From contig JAHDVF020000164.1 in NCBI GenBank assembly GCA_022606425.2, positions 310,001 to 374,000 of the forward strand: a stretch of DNA of 64,000 bases, in the 5' to 3' direction. Positions 19,876 to 30,340 of this stretch are shown here, piece after piece. Each line of letters opens with the position of its first letter. Positions within the stretch are counted from its first letter, which is position 1. The DNA comes from Lepidostoma basale (lineage: Eukaryota > Arthropoda > Insecta > Trichoptera > Lepidostomatidae). A model generated the notes under the pieces. It saw only the letters and a list, made by a program, of their open reading frames with translations, searched no databases and was not told where the DNA came from. The position numbers and the translations under genes were made by a program.

Positions 19876-22415
19876 TTTTTATTTTATTTTATTTATTGTT
19901 ATAAACGGAATAAATTCCAATACATAATTTTCTTACAGACAATTTACTTAAATCTATGAACATTTTAAGAGCAACGGTAAAAATTAAGCCTAAGACGAGT
20001 TAAGTCTGTGCGTCTATGCAGGTAAGTATTGTAATAGGTTTTTGATGAAAAAAGGACACTATTATAAATGAGAATACAGGTATTAAAGATAGGACATAGT
20101 TAAAATTAAGAATACAGGTATAAGATTATAAACGGAGAAGTACAATTATAAAACTAAGACTACAGGTAGGTATATAGATTATTTAAGGACTACAAAAAGA
20201 TTACAAAGGACTCATTCAAATCGACAAAGAAACAGAAGGTTCGAAAAATCGCGTTCATTAATACTATGAACTAGTTTAAAAATAAAAATAAATTAGGGGT
20301 TTGGTAGAGGTCGATACTTTTTAAGTGAAGAAATAAAGGAATTTAGATTTATTCAAAAAAAATCTAAGTCATGACAAGAATTTGCCAGTCTAGTCATTCT
20401 CGGTATAGGTGCATTATATCCATAGTTGGTTTTATGTAGATTTTCGCGGAAAAGTTTAAAATTCCTTAAATTTCGGGTTGGTATATTAAATTTTATACTG
20501 TCGAGTAGACAGGGTGCATCAAAGTGTGAGTTTATAATTTTGAAAAAGGAGATTAAGTCATAATTACTTCTGCGATTAACTAGTGGTGAAATATTCAGTA
20601 GTCTTTCCAGGTCGGAGTAGGAATAGTCTTCTCTATCAAGTCTTAGCATTCGACCAATTTTCCTAAGAAAACGATGCTGTACGGACTCAATATTGGAGAT
20701 GTGGATTTCATAGTATGGAGACCAGACTACTGATGCATATTCTAAGTGAGGACGAACTAAGGCACAATAGAGTGATTTAAGAGTGGATATGTTTTTGAAG
20801 TCGGAAGAAATTCTATTAATAAAGCCAAGAAGTTTATAGGATTTGTTGACAGCTAACTCAATATGTGCGGTGAAAGATAATTTGGAGTCTAGTGTAATTC
20901 CTAGGTCGCGTATGCAGGTTTCACTTGAGAGCTGTATATTGTCAATGCTGTAAGGGTAGTTAATTGGAACATTTTTCCGAAAAAATCTCATAATTTTACA
21001 TTTGCTTGTGTTTAATTTCAGGTCATTATGTACACACCACTCATAAAATGAGATTAAGTCAGCTTGAAGAAGTAGACAATCTTCGGAAGTATTTATGACT
21101 TTAAGAATTTTGTTGTCATCCGCAAATAACCAGAATGAGGAATTATTAATTGACTCATGTACATCATTAATAAATAGATTAAATAGTAAGGGAGCAAGGT
21201 GGGCTCCTTGAGGTACGCCAGAAGTTACAATTATAGGATTAGACAGGAAGTTGTTGATTCGTACAATTTGTTTTCTGTTGTTGAGGTAAGATTTGATAAG
21301 TGAAAGAAATGGGTCTCTTATACCGAGTGCATGTAATTTAGAGAGAAGAATATGGTGATTGACTCTATCGAAGGCCTTGGAAAAGTCAGTGTAAATTACA
21401 TCAAGTTGTTGACTTTGTTCAAGACCTTTTACGATATTATCAGTAAAAGAAAGAAGATTTGTTGTTGTCGATTTCTTGGATCTGAAGCCGTGTTGTTGAT
21501 TGATAAGAATTTGAGTGAAAAGTGGTGTTATTTTGGCCGTTACAATAGATTCAAATAATTTCGGGAAATGTGACAAGATAGAAATAGGTCGATAGTTTTG
21601 GATATCCGCTTTGTTGCCAGTTTTGAATATGGGTTGAATATAAGATAGCTTTCATTTTTCGGGAAATGTTCCGCTTGTGAGAGAGTAATTGAACAAAGTA
21701 CAGAGAGGTTTACATAGAGTGCTTTTACATTTTTTGAGAATTATTTCGGGAATCAAATCCGGTCCTGAGCAGGATTTACCTTTGAGTGAGTTTAATTTGA
21801 TGAGAACATCAGAGGGTTGTAACTGAAGGTGGTTTAAGTCAACTGTTTTATTATAGTTTATTACACGGTTATGGTTGTTTAAATTGATGGAATACACAGA
21901 AGAAAAATGAGATGCAAGAAGGTTGGATATATCTTGACCATTGGATGCTTTAGTATCATTAAGAAACATATTTGAGGGTAGATTACTGTCGGTTCTTTTT
22001 TCGACAACATAGTGCCAAAACTTTTTAGGATTAGAGTTTAATGTTTTTTCTGTTTCCTCTATATAGGAATTATGACATAACATGGATTCAATTTTACATT
22101 GCGATCGAAGATGAGAAAATTGTTTATAATAAGTTAAACGGCCAGTAGATTTGTACAATTTGTGGACTTTTTTTTTCTCGAATATTAATGTTTTAAGTTT
22201 TGAATTGAACCATTTGGGAAATTTAGGTGGAGAGAAAATCCTAGTAGGAATAAATTTTTCAATAGCCTGGGTGAGGATAGAATTAAAATATAGAAGGCTT
22301 TCATTAATATCATCTGTTTTGAAGTGGGAATTCCACTCTACTTGTTCGAGGAACTTATTCATTTCGAAATAATTACCATCGGTATATTTTTTATAAGAAG
22401 TGTTTTTTGAGCTAA
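19876..22415 (-). mobile_element. 5'-truncated LINE nested in an older LINE
   Basis: A minus-strand non-LTR element. Its 3' end at the left is an AT-rich tail (AATAAATAAAATAAAATAAA complement), followed by ~450 bp of untranslated sequence, then the RT ORF, truncated at about 22415. It is flanked by GTGCAT at 19870-19875 and 22416-22421, the target duplication, inside a GTTA-LINE copy that reads continuously once the insert is removed. Hence it is younger than that GTTA-LINE copy. Confidence 0.85.
20353..22411 (-). pseudogene. LINE reverse transcriptase, one in-frame stop
   Basis: Reading from 22411 leftward: the linker between endonuclease and RT (PKWFNSKLK, LYKSTGRLTYYKQF), LNSLKGKSCSGPDLIPE, then a TGA at 21652-21654 in place of the conserved Trp of FPEKW, then in the same frame RPISILSHFP, IYTDFSKAFDRVNH with the motif A Asp, GVPQGAHLAPLLFNLFINDV, and FADD (21115-21126) as the motif C pair. 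The C-terminal tail (RRSNYDLISFFKIIN, LRNFKLF, PIPRMTRLAN) ends in a stop at 20353. A single nonsense change separates two open halves of 407 and about 250 codons, so the copy died recently. Jockey/CR1-like by layout; the endonuclease is absent through truncation. Confidence 0.9.
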
Positions 22416-22535
22416 GTGCATGACACAATGTATGAATGTTGAGGAAGCAAGAGAAATATGCCAACGGAAAAATGTGGCAATCCATTATTTCTGCTTATCC
22501 TTTAAGTGACGGTGTGATGGTTAGTTAGTTTAGTC
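22416..22535 (+). pseudogene. GTTA-LINE fragment, right part of interrupted copy
   Basis: CATGACACAATGTATGAATG through the 3' terminus GACGGTGTGATGGTTAGTTA: the last ~35 codons and tail. It joins 19848-19875 across the nested LINE. Confidence 0.8.
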
Positions 22536-22603
22536 ATATTGGTGATCACATATTGATTGTTTTTTTTATAAATGATAATGTATTATTGCTGAAAAAAAAA
22601 TCT

Positions 22604-22873
22604 GCATCTGGTGACACCGGTGGGAAGAGCAATTAGTCTGCTGAACGCGGTCTCCTCGGAGATCGACGTCTTTCATATTAGTGAAGGTATTCAGGAGACA
22701 AATTGGAGAAAGTAACTTATCTTCCTAATTTCGAACCATCGCTAATGCGTTCCTGGTACTGTGTTGCATGTATTTTTATAATATTTTATCTATACTCAAT
22801 AGATGCCTTAAACATTTTCCTGTTTGTGATGCCTTTTAAGTTAATAAACTGATTTGATTTGATTTGATTTGAC
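22604..22873 (+). pseudogene. GATTT-tailed LINE, 3' end
   Basis: Plus strand: VTPVGRAISLLNAVSSEIDVF and HISEG, then a ~170-bp 3' untranslated region and an AATAAACTGATTTGATTT tail (three GATTT units). This is the C-terminal end of a jockey/CR1-type LINE also seen at 39207-39755 and 60246-60473. Confidence 0.8.
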
Positions 22874-22935
22874 CATTTGATATTGCCGTAAAAAGGCGAA
22901 ACATTTCGTTAGCATTAAATATCATAAAACTTAAA
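22874..22935 (+). repeat. H7 half-unit
   Basis: AUUUGAUAUUGCC, hairpin GCC-GUAAAAA-GGC, GAAACAUUUC and an AAACTTAAAACCTACG end. Decayed hammerhead-like H7 copy directly after the LINE tail. Confidence 0.5.
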
Positions 22936-23620
22936 ACCTACGTTTTAATTTTTGTAGATTATTAATATGAAGTTTTACAACATGATCAAATTTATATAAT
23001 CTAGTGAATATAAGGATCATATAATCAAACGAAATTTTAATTCCAAGGGTCGTAAAAAGTGAGAAATGCTCTTAAGTCACAATTTGTTTTAAAAGGCAGG
23101 GAACAAATTTCTGACAGTTCAATTAGAATTATCTTCGGATCGAAAAACATTCTTTGTCGCCATTCGCCATCTTGTTTGTAAACTTTTCATCCACATCTCA
23201 TCTCCGTCCTGGGCGCGGTAAGTCCAGGACCGGCTTCACCCCAGCTTTAAGTTATTCGAAACGTACTAAGCGCTTAATAAATGATTTCACAAATGAATGA
23301 TAAAACAAGCAATACATTAATTCTGAAATAAAAATAACCTTTGGCGTTTAGAAATGTTCAACTCCATTTGAAAATCGGATTGTGGAAACATCACATTTCT
23401 TGCAAAAAATATTTTTAAAGTAGTGTCTCGATAAAAACTACGTTGAAGAAGCTATTTGCAATATATTTTATTTGTAAGAAACGTTCAATTTTAATCATTA
23501 ACATCGCGTTTTGTGCAAGAACCACATTTCTTTATTGGTAAAATGTTTGTGTAGTTTGCCGATATAAACGGCGCAGAAGGAATTGCAAGTCCTTACTTGC
23601 AAAACATGATACTAAAAAAA
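22936..23620. other. no recognisable feature
   Basis: Unassigned sequence, about 690 bp. Confidence 0.4.
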
Positions 23621-23674
23621 ATTATATAACTGTTAATGAAAAAAAAAAATTGTATCACAATTTATTGTGTTTTA

Positions 23675-23722
23675 TTTTACGACAGCTGTTTCATCAACCA
23701 GTGTTGACATCATCAGGTGTAA
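23675..23722 (-). ncRNA. hammerhead-ribozyme-like motif, H3 left arm
   Basis: Minus strand: CUGAUGA, extra U, helix II GUCAAC-ACUG-GUUGAU (one G:U), GAAA, helix III ACAGCUGU, C. Helix I is weak unless AC is bulged (UUAC/GUAA). Core boxes are all intact. Confidence 0.6.
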
Positions 23723-23768
23723 CTCCTGATGATGTCAACATTGGTTGATGAAACAGCTGTCGTAAAGT
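23720..23768 (+). ncRNA. hammerhead-ribozyme-like motif, H3 right arm
   Basis: Plus strand: CUGAUGA, extra U, helix II GUCAAC-AUUG-GUUGAU, GAAA, ACAGCUGU, C, GUAAAG. The core is intact and helix I is short. Confidence 0.6.
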
Positions 23769-23866
23769 AAAATACAATTGTGATACAAAAACAAACTTTT
23801 TTCATTAACAGTTATAAAATGTAAAAGTATTATAGTGTTTCGGCCAAATCATGGACTATTTTAAAA

Positions 23867-24050
23867 ATATTAACTAACACATAGTATTAACAACTTTATT
23901 TGAGTAAGCAGTGCCAGGCGGTTTCACTATATAGCGAGTTTGTGTATAGCCCAAAAGAAGTTTCCTACAAAATAAAAACGGTTGGCACTACTTACTCAAA
24001 TAAAGTGGCTTATACTATGTGATAAAGTGTTAATTTTTTTTAAATATATC
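23867..24050. repeat. palindromic element with GAAACCG/CGGTTT arms
   Basis: Inverted repeat: AACACATAGTATTAACAAC, TTATTTGAGTAAGCAGTGCC on the left, GGCACTACTTACTCAAATAA and TTATACTATGTGATAAAGTG on the right. On the minus strand the left arm has GCUAUAUAGU then GAAACCGCC; no CUGANGA box is visible. Same architecture as the H families, but not callable as a hammerhead. Confidence 0.6.
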
Positions 24051-25339
24051 AAATCACCAAATGATGGCTTCGTATCAAAGTTTAAATATAGTTTTATTAA
24101 TTGTTTATTTGACAATCTATAAAACTCAATATTAAATAATTCATACTAATAAAGACGTCTGGTTTCTCGATATATTATTTTATTTGATGGTAAATACATG
24201 TTTCACCCTACAAAGGCATTACCAAACTTGTGATAATACCCAAGCAAAGCAAAATATGTCACTCCCAATTAACATTTTAAAACTTCCATAAAAAGACATA
24301 TGTATTCATATATGTGTTTTTGTTTTATTACAGTTTTTATAACGTATATAAATCCTGAGATAGACTTCCACAACTTGATTATTGAAATAAAAACATTTTA
24401 ATAAAACTTTAAATAAATCTTTTGTATTAATCAAGATTATTTCATTTACAAAGAAAATACTGTAGTGACAAATCACCTTTTTTAAAAATAAACTCTTCAT
24501 TCTAGAACTAAATTTTATTTGTTTTTAGAGTGTATATGCAATAAAATATAACCTATTCAACCTGTATCTGAAAAAGGGACTATGTGGTGTCTATTTTAAT
24601 ACTCGTATATATTAAAACGAAATGATGATTGTCATTTATTTCTGCGATTCTGTATCTTGCATATCTTGCAAAACATTACCTTTTTCGGTCATTCAATTTC
24701 GTGGACATTTTGACATCCGTCCACACGAGATTAACCGAACCCGACAGTTTGACATGTTCCACATTCGAGCGATTAAAGATAGTCAAAATGACAGAAAAAA
24801 ACGTCAAAATAACAGAAAAAACGTCATAATGACGAATTTCAATAAACATGGGTAGGAGTGCCGGTAAACCTAGTGTTAATTATTAGGAGCCGGCCCTGGA
24901 CAAGAGTAACGAATTTCTTTACGATAGAGTATGAGGTAAAAGGCGACACCCCATAATATAACAGGATTTGAAAACATGTTTTTAAAGCCAGAGATGCCAT
25001 TTCGTTTTAAGCGAGGGTGATTTATGCTTGACGCTATAACTTAAAATATCGGTTTAAATAGCTCTCAACGTCCTCTCCTTTCCTGGCATAACTCAAAATA
25101 AATATTATGTTATTGTCGGGATTCGAAAACGAAGAAAACGTATTAATATCCAACCACTTATGCTCTTACTATATTGATGTTGTTTCATTTTTAAGTGACA
25201 TGCTTTGGAATATTATTATATCAAATATTATCAGAGGTTCCCAAACTTTTTTCCGAATTTTCTCCCGAGACCTTTTTTATTTTTGCCTACCAAATATCGC
25301 ATTTTTCTCAACCCATTAATCGCACATGTGTTTTACGTA
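24051..25339. other. mostly unassigned; H7 remnant and short tandem repeat
   Basis: 24175-24300 is a decayed H7 palindrome (ACATGTTTCACCCTACAAAG, AAAATATGTCACTCCC). 24783-24835 has three ~21-bp units of GTCAAAATGACAGAAAAAA type. Overlapping 66-77-codon ORFs show no domain. Confidence 0.5.
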
Positions 25340-25448
25340 GCTTATCCATCTTCTTCTTCTCCTCGGCACACCATGATTAAGGACTTGACCTCCTCCACAA
25401 CATTCCTCCACTGGTTTCTGTCCCAGACCATCTCTCTCCATTTTCTAT
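25340..25448 (-). pseudogene. LINE C-terminal end
   Basis: Minus strand: ENGERWSGTETSGGMLWRRS and WCAEEKKKM, the terminal piece of an RTE-like LINE with a (GAA)n tail (complement at 25351-25360). It is abutted by a MITE at 25449. Confidence 0.55.
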
Positions 25449-25688
25449 ATATCGCCTCTTTGCGAGAATAACGTGTTATCTCGAAAAATTGTAAAATTAA
25501 AAAAAGAAGCTAGATACCCGTCTGAAAGAGACAACGTGACAACACAATATACCACTGTTGTATTGTCTTTTTCGCTCATAAATTCTCTGTTTTTCACTTT
25601 AAAAATACCATGTTTTTGTAGAAAATAAAGTTGAACACGGCGGATTTGATTTTCGAAATGTCACGTTATTCTCGCAAAGAGGCGATAT
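25449..25688. mobile_element. 240-bp MITE
   Basis: Perfect 27-bp terminal inverted repeats, beginning ATATCGCCTCTTTGCGAGAA and ending with the complement; weaker complementarity continues inward (TCGAAAA / TTTTCGA). No ORF. The target duplication is ambiguous (AT/TA). Confidence 0.8.
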
Positions 25689-25975
25689 GTGTTTATTTCT
25701 CCACGAATCTGAAACATTATTACTTATTTAAACAGTCGGAAAAGCTTTAGTCGAAACAAGTATAGATACGTAGTATTGATGTTGATATGAAAACATTCAT
25801 TTCAATTAAAACTAATTAGCATTCATTCCAATTAAAAAGTTTTATCGCATAAATCTGTAGTTCTTTTAAAGTAGTTATTTTTATGTGTATGTATTTACAG
25901 GCAAAAATTAAAATTAGAAAGCTTACAAATTTAACGATTAAAACATATACTTAGAAAATGAAAATAACTTAATCC

Positions 25976-26040
25976 ACTTATTATTAAAAAAAAAACACGA
26001 CATGTTTCGGAGGATACTTCCATCTTCAGGCTGCGTAGGC
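25976..26040 (-). repeat. H4 unit
   Basis: CACTTATTATTAAAAAAA, ACACGACATGTTTCGGAGGA and the CATCTTCAGG block; the single left half of an H4 element, as at 8537-8640. Confidence 0.65.
25995..26035 (-). ncRNA. hammerhead-ribozyme-like motif, H4
   Basis: Minus strand: CUGAAGA, extra U, helix II GGA...UCC, GAAA, self-complementary ACAUGU, C, then GUGU. The core is intact. Helix II is only 3 bp here, whereas the related copy at 8590-8631 shows GGAGG-UAU-CCUUC. Helix I is mostly lost upstream (GC/GU). Confidence 0.55.
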
Positions 26041-26384
26041 TGATTCGTCAAGCTATGTTACATCATCAATAATACAAGTCGTTCATGTTGCATCATCAAT
26101 TTCTCGTATCTTTATGTGTATTTGTTCCTATGTCATTGTATTTGAATAATTTCTTTGATATAATTTTTAAGTTCTTGCTGGAGTTTAGTTAGGTACCCAA
26201 ATATTTTATTTAAAAAAACGATTAGTTATTATTTACAGGAGAAAATATTAAAGGTGGAAAATATAGAAATAAAAATAAAATTATAATAATAAAAACAGTA
26301 ATTAGAAGGAACAACTATACATAATATAGAGTCAAATACACATAAAGATACTAAAAATCATAAAAATTTGACATTTGCTATATT
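26041..26384. other. no recognisable feature
   Basis: Unassigned AT-rich spacer. Confidence 0.4.
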
Positions 26385-26390
26385 ATTGTA

Positions 26391-26436
26391 ATACCTGATG
26401 ATGTCAACATTGGTTGATGAAACAGCTGTTGCTGAC
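26391..26436 (+). ncRNA. hammerhead-ribozyme-like motif, H3
   Basis: CUGAUGA, extra U, helix II GUCAAC-AUUG-GUUGAU, GAAA, ACAGCUGU, U (GUU cleavage triplet), G. Core intact; helix I poor. Confidence 0.5.
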
Positions 26437-26487
26437 GTAACGTCAATAAATGTTGACATCATCAGGTGTAACAATATACAATATACA

Positions 26488-26535
26488 CAATACACCTGAT
26501 GGATGTCAACATAGGTTTATGAAACAGCTGTCGTA
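26488..26535 (+). ncRNA. hammerhead-like motif with insertion, H3
   Basis: CUGAUGGA (one G inserted in the first box), helix II GUCAAC-AUAG-GUUUAU, GAAA, ACAGCUGU, C, GUAAAA. Probably inactive. Confidence 0.35.
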
Positions 26536-26660
26536 AAATAAAATACTTTTGTGATACAAAAAACAAAGTTTTTTCATTAACTGTTATAAAAAGTTGTTTT
26601 CAATTTCCTTAGTATATTACTATGTCATTCTACAGTGTGAATGCCTTAGCGTTCAATAAG

Positions 26661-27239
26661 TTGATCAAAATATAGTACAATTCCAAGTTTTTCTCGAAAC
26701 ATTTTTGCATGTCAGCAATATTCTTAATTTCACTTAAAATATGGATGAAAAGGTCAATTTTGCAGTATCTTCGTGTGATTTATTTTATCTTAATCTAAAG
26801 ATTTCCCCCTAAGCAGGAGAAAAGGAATCCGGATTCTGCATTAAATTAAAAGTCTGAAAACGCTGAATTAGACCAAAAGTTGTCAGGGATTTGACTCTTA
26901 AGTGGGCAACTAACTTACAATGCCTTGTGATAAAATAGAGTCATTTCATCCATTAAATTAATGTACTTTTCTTCAAAAGTAATAAGGGTTAATTTAAGAA
27001 GAACTTCAAAGTTCATTTTGAGTTTTTATGCTTATTATATTATTATTGGGGAAATTATGTTGTTATTTTAATTATTATTTTAATCGAAGTACTACATAAA
27101 AACCATGCAGCGAAACAATTTTGTTTTAATATTAAATTTTACTTTTATTGTAAATAAATTGTTGTTGAAGGAGAACTACTTGACTAATGTAATATAAAAT
27201 AATATCCTTCATCGGTGGGAGTTTATTATAAATTAATAA
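26661..27239. other. no recognisable feature
   Basis: Unassigned sequence, about 580 bp. Confidence 0.4.
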
Positions 27240-27735
27240 ACAGGTGTTCTTCTACCGACCCTAATGTATGGAAGCGAAGCATGGAACTGGCAAAAGAAGG
27301 ATGAAAGTAGAATAAATGCAGTTGAAATGAGATCTCTAAGACGAATGTGCGGATACTCTGGGTATGATAGAGTGTCGAATGAAAATATAAGAAGTGAATG
27401 CGGTACGAATGATGGTGTTATGAACAAAATAATGAAAGGATCATTAAGATGGTTTGGACATATGGAAAGAATAAATGAAGAAAGAATGGTAAAAAAATTA
27501 TATGTTGATGGTGTAAATGGAACCAGAAATAGAGGAAGACCGAGGAAAACGTGGCACGATCAAATTAATAAAATATTGAATGTCGGCCATGTGAGGAGTC
27601 AGAGAAATCGACGCGCGTGCATGACACGATGTATGAATGTTGAGGAAGCAGAGAAATATGTCAGGAAAGAAAAGTGTGGCAGTCCATTATTTCTGCCTAC
27701 CGCTTCGTGGAGACGGCGTGATTGTTAGTTAGTTA
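27240..27735 (+). pseudogene. GTTA-LINE C-terminal fragment, longest open copy
   Basis: A 154-codon uninterrupted stretch (27264-27728): MYGSEAWNWQKKDESRINAV, RSLRRMCGYSGYDRV, KIMKGSLRWFGHMERI, RNRGRPRKTWHDQINKIL, RACMTRCMNVEEA. Truncated at the 5' end within the LLPTLMYG block, so no RT catalytic site. 3' tail GTTAGTTAGTTA. The lack of stops suggests it is among the younger copies. Confidence 0.85.
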
Positions 27736-27867
27736 ACATGAAAAAATATTTAAATATGACTTAACAAATAAATCATACAATACATTTTAATTCAGAATTA
27801 TTAACGTATTTGATGTCATATACTATTATACTCCACGCTCGTAAATAATCAATTTATTCGTTTATAT

Positions 27868-28033
27868 CTTCTTTTTCTTCAAGTGCCCTATCGGGTCCCC
27901 CCAACGTTGGCGATCACCTCGCCGAACCTGTCCCTGTGCTGCGCCGCTCGGAACAGCTCCTCCACACTTCGGATGCCGGTCCACTCCCTCACGTTTCGCA
28001 GCCAGGACATTTGTCTTCTTCCGGGCCCTCGGG
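27868..28033 (-). pseudogene. LINE C-terminal end (MSWLRNVREWTG type)
   Basis: Minus strand: RGPGRRQMSWLRNVREWTG, IRSVEELFRAA, DRFGEVIANV, then a GAAGAAAAAGAA tail. A common LINE terminus; related copies at 30963-31140 and 51776-51955. Only ~50 codons remain. Confidence 0.75.
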
Positions 28034-28404
28034 TTCGTATATATAATATTAAACAATATAATTAATATATATTTATTGTTTGAAAAGGGGAAAATAATAT
28101 AAATATATTAAGTTTTATAAGTCAAAAACACAAAATTTTTCCACGAAAATTAATATGAAAATATTATTCACATTAAATAGCATTTCTACTCGTAAAATAT
28201 TAATATGTCGAAATTTGACACGTGTGTTTTGAAAGGCTTTTTATCCAATTATCTTCAACGTGGGAATTGAAAATGAATACTTTCGTAGGGGCTTCGGTGC
28301 GGAACCTTTTAACTTCCGACTTTTGGTTCTATCTCTCTGGTAAGGTATTCCTGACATCAAGCCACTATGTGTGCTTTATTTTTAAAATCATTTGTGTATA
28401 TTGG
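28034..28404. other. no recognisable feature
   Basis: Unassigned; an ORF of 71 codons (28222-28437) has no recognisable domain. Confidence 0.4.
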
Positions 28405-29208
28405 AGTTTTAGTAACAACCCTTATGTATATGAGTAAATCTTGTAGCTAGCAAGAGAAGGGTAGAATTAGAATAAATGCTGAAAAAAGAGATCACTAAGA
28501 AGAAGGATCATAAAAACACAATTTTTCAAAATATAACATAAAATAAAAACAAATATTTTCTGATTGCTGATGTCAGATGCAGGTCTCATGACTAGAAACA
28601 TTGTCAAAGCGCCCTTGAGGTGAGCCTAATTATTATTATTATTAATGTGCGGATAAACAATGTAAGATAAAATACCGAACGAAGAAATAAGAAAGAAATT
28701 CGTGCAGGTGATTGCCTTATAAGTTAAATTAGAAAAATGTTCCTGAAATGTTTTTTTTTTTAAAAGGATTTAAATCAATGATATTAGTATTTATTTTACA
28801 ATCTTTAATGTTAGCAGAAAATAGCTCATTATTATGAAGAAGGAATCTGGTCGTGTCCAGGCTTGAACCCAAGTCCCCTGGATCAGGAGCCAAGCGTTCT
28901 ATCCCCTAGACCACCACCCGATTATGGAACATTATGGTTTGGACATATGGAACCAATGGATCAGAGACTAACGTTAAAAAGATGTGTAAAAGCAGTGTGA
29001 AAGGAAAAAGAAACCGAGTACGGCCGAAGAAAACGTGGCATAACCGAATTAATCAAATTCTAAAAGATGACCACATTCGGACCGTGCGTGTTACGATGTA
29101 TGAATGTAGAGAATGCTCAAGAAGTATGTCAGAACGGAGCAGTGTGGCTGTCCATCCTCTCTGCCTACCTCTCCGAAATAACGGCGTGGTGGATTTTTAG
29201 TTAGTTAC
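28405..29208 (+). pseudogene. GTTA-LINE fragment with two insertions
   Basis: Three collinear plus-strand pieces: 28405-28503 (LMYMS..., INAEKRDH-like), 28641-28749 (MCG, DKIPNEEIRKKF) and 28927-29208 (MVWTYGTNGS, RPKKTWHNRINQILKDDHIR, MYECRECSRSM), ending in TTTTAGTTAGTTA. The first gap (28504-28640) ends in ATTATTATTATT and may be a SINE remnant; the second holds a tRNA-headed SINE. Confidence 0.7.
28749..28926 (-). mobile_element. tRNA-headed SINE with poly(A) tail
   Basis: Minus strand: a ~73-nt tRNA-like head (28850-28924) with an A-box-like GGTCTAGGGG, an anticodon-like stem CTTGG/CCAGG and a B box GGTTCAAGCC; ends GGTGGTG and CACGACC pair at 6 of 7 positions. A ~90-bp AT-rich body and an A11-A12 tail (complement at 28751-28761) follow. 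The loop has 8 nt, so it is not a functional tRNA. A deleted relative sits at 34998-35062. Confidence 0.65.
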
Positions 29209-29295
29209 TAGAAAATAAATGCTTAGTTCAATCAAAATATTTTGGTTAAGTTAAATTTTAATATTTGCATTTCATTTAATGTATTTTTTTAATTG

Positions 29296-29460
29296 TTTGT
29301 CACACCTGATGATACCATAATAGGATGGCAAAACGGCTGTTGCAACAAACTCATTAATATAATTTGTGATAAGTACAAATAACAATGTTTCAAAATTAAA
29401 CATTTAATAAGTTATCATAGTGCTTCGATGAAAACAATGGATTATCTAAAAATAAGTTAC
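29296..29460 (+). repeat. H3 unit, decayed
   Basis: CAC, CUGAUGA, then a CCAU/AUGG hairpin, AAAACGGCUGUU, and the H3 end ATCATAGTGCTTCG... AACAATGGATTAT. GAAA has become AAAA. Confidence 0.55.
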
Positions 29461-29604
29461 ATTTAGTGATTCGTTATCACATCATGCTGCTTAAGGTACA
29501 CTAGCTTTATTAATGAATTAGGAAAATGATAAACATGGTTCCAATTTAAAAAAAACTCATTCGATACAAAATTTAATTACGTTATTGTCAGTAAAAATAT
29601 TTTT

Positions 29605-30340
29605 GATAATCCATTGTTTTGGCCGAAATACTTATTATTATTATTTTTTTTTTTTTTCAAATTCGAAACACTGTTATTATAAGTAATCCAATTTGGTGTT
29701 ATGAGATTGACGCTCCAACTGTTCCGTCAACATATGTTGAAATCATCATTTGTAACAAACAACATGTTATTTGTAACACCTAATGATGGCAATGGTTGGA
29801 AAACAGCTGTCGCGATCTTCTTCTTCTTCTTCCTCAGCCTATTCTCGTACACTCCTGAACAAAGGCCTCCTCCATTCGTTTCCTTGTCACTCTGTCATAT
29901 GCAGAGTGAATCCAGGTTATTCCGACGTGTCTGTTCAGATCATCCTTTCACCGTAGTTGCGTTCGCCTGTTCTTCTCTTTGCCGTCCACGGTCTCCAAGT
30001 CAGTAGTCTTCTTGTCCACATTTCATTTGAGCTCCTGGCTACGTGACCTGCCCATTGTCGTGACCTGCCAATTTTAAAGTCGCCACCCGGTGGATGATGT
30101 CAGTGACCTTTGTTTTTTCTCTCACTGTATCGTTTTTGACTCTGTATCTTAGGCTTATTCCTAATATGGCTCCTTCCATGGCTCTTTGGGTCACTCGGAG
30201 TTTCTCGGCACTTTGTTTGGACAATGTAACAGTTTCAAGACCATAAGGACCAAGAGCAGCTGTCGCGATAATCCCATTAAAATAAATTGTGATACGTATA
30301 ATAACAGTGTTAGAAATTGAAACATATATTATATTTTGGA
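29605..30340. repeat. H3 element interrupted by a LINE end
   Basis: Begins ATCCATTGTTTTGGCCGAAA, contains two decayed hammerhead-like units near 29715-29745 (minus) and 29780-29816 (plus; ACAGCTGTC retained), and resumes after the insertion with CAGCTGTCGCGAT and ATTGTGATACGTATAATAAC. Confidence 0.75.
29817..30256 (-). pseudogene. RTE-like LINE C-terminal fragment with 13-bp target duplication
   Basis: Minus strand: AEKLRVTQRAMEGAILGISL, RYRVKNDTVREKTKVTDI, then a KLAGHDNGQ region and, across frameshifts, the terminal ~60 codons, with a (GAA)n tail at the left (CTTCTTCTTCTTCTTC complement at 29817-29832). Flanked by CAGCTGTCGCGAT at 29804-29816 and 30257-30269. It is 5'-truncated and sits inside an H3 element. 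Same family as 32187-32880. Confidence 0.85.

Larger units (their letters stand above)
23628..23865. repeat. H3 palindromic element
   Basis: Near-perfect inverted repeat, arms of about 90 bp meeting at 23720-23723: TAACTGTTAATGAAAAA, TTGTATCACAA, TTTTATTTTACGACAGCTG, helix II and CATCATCAGGTGT, mirrored on the right. The right side continues to TTTCGGCCAAATCATGGAC. Two core-intact hammerhead-like motifs point outward from the centre. Confidence 0.9.
26385..26660. repeat. H3 unit cluster
   Basis: Three partial H3 units in one place: plus-strand motif 26391-26436, a minus-strand CUGAUGA half at 26440-26475, and a plus-strand motif 26488-26535, followed by the H3/H4-type end TTTCATTAACTGTTATAAAA and TTTTCAATTTCCTTAGTATA. 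Suggests repeated insertion or tandem/inverted unit exchange. Confidence 0.7.

Noticed and set aside
28842..28924. Possible functional tRNA gene on the minus strand
   Set aside because: Eight-base anticodon loop, imperfect acceptor stem, and an attached AT-rich body with poly(A): a SINE head instead.
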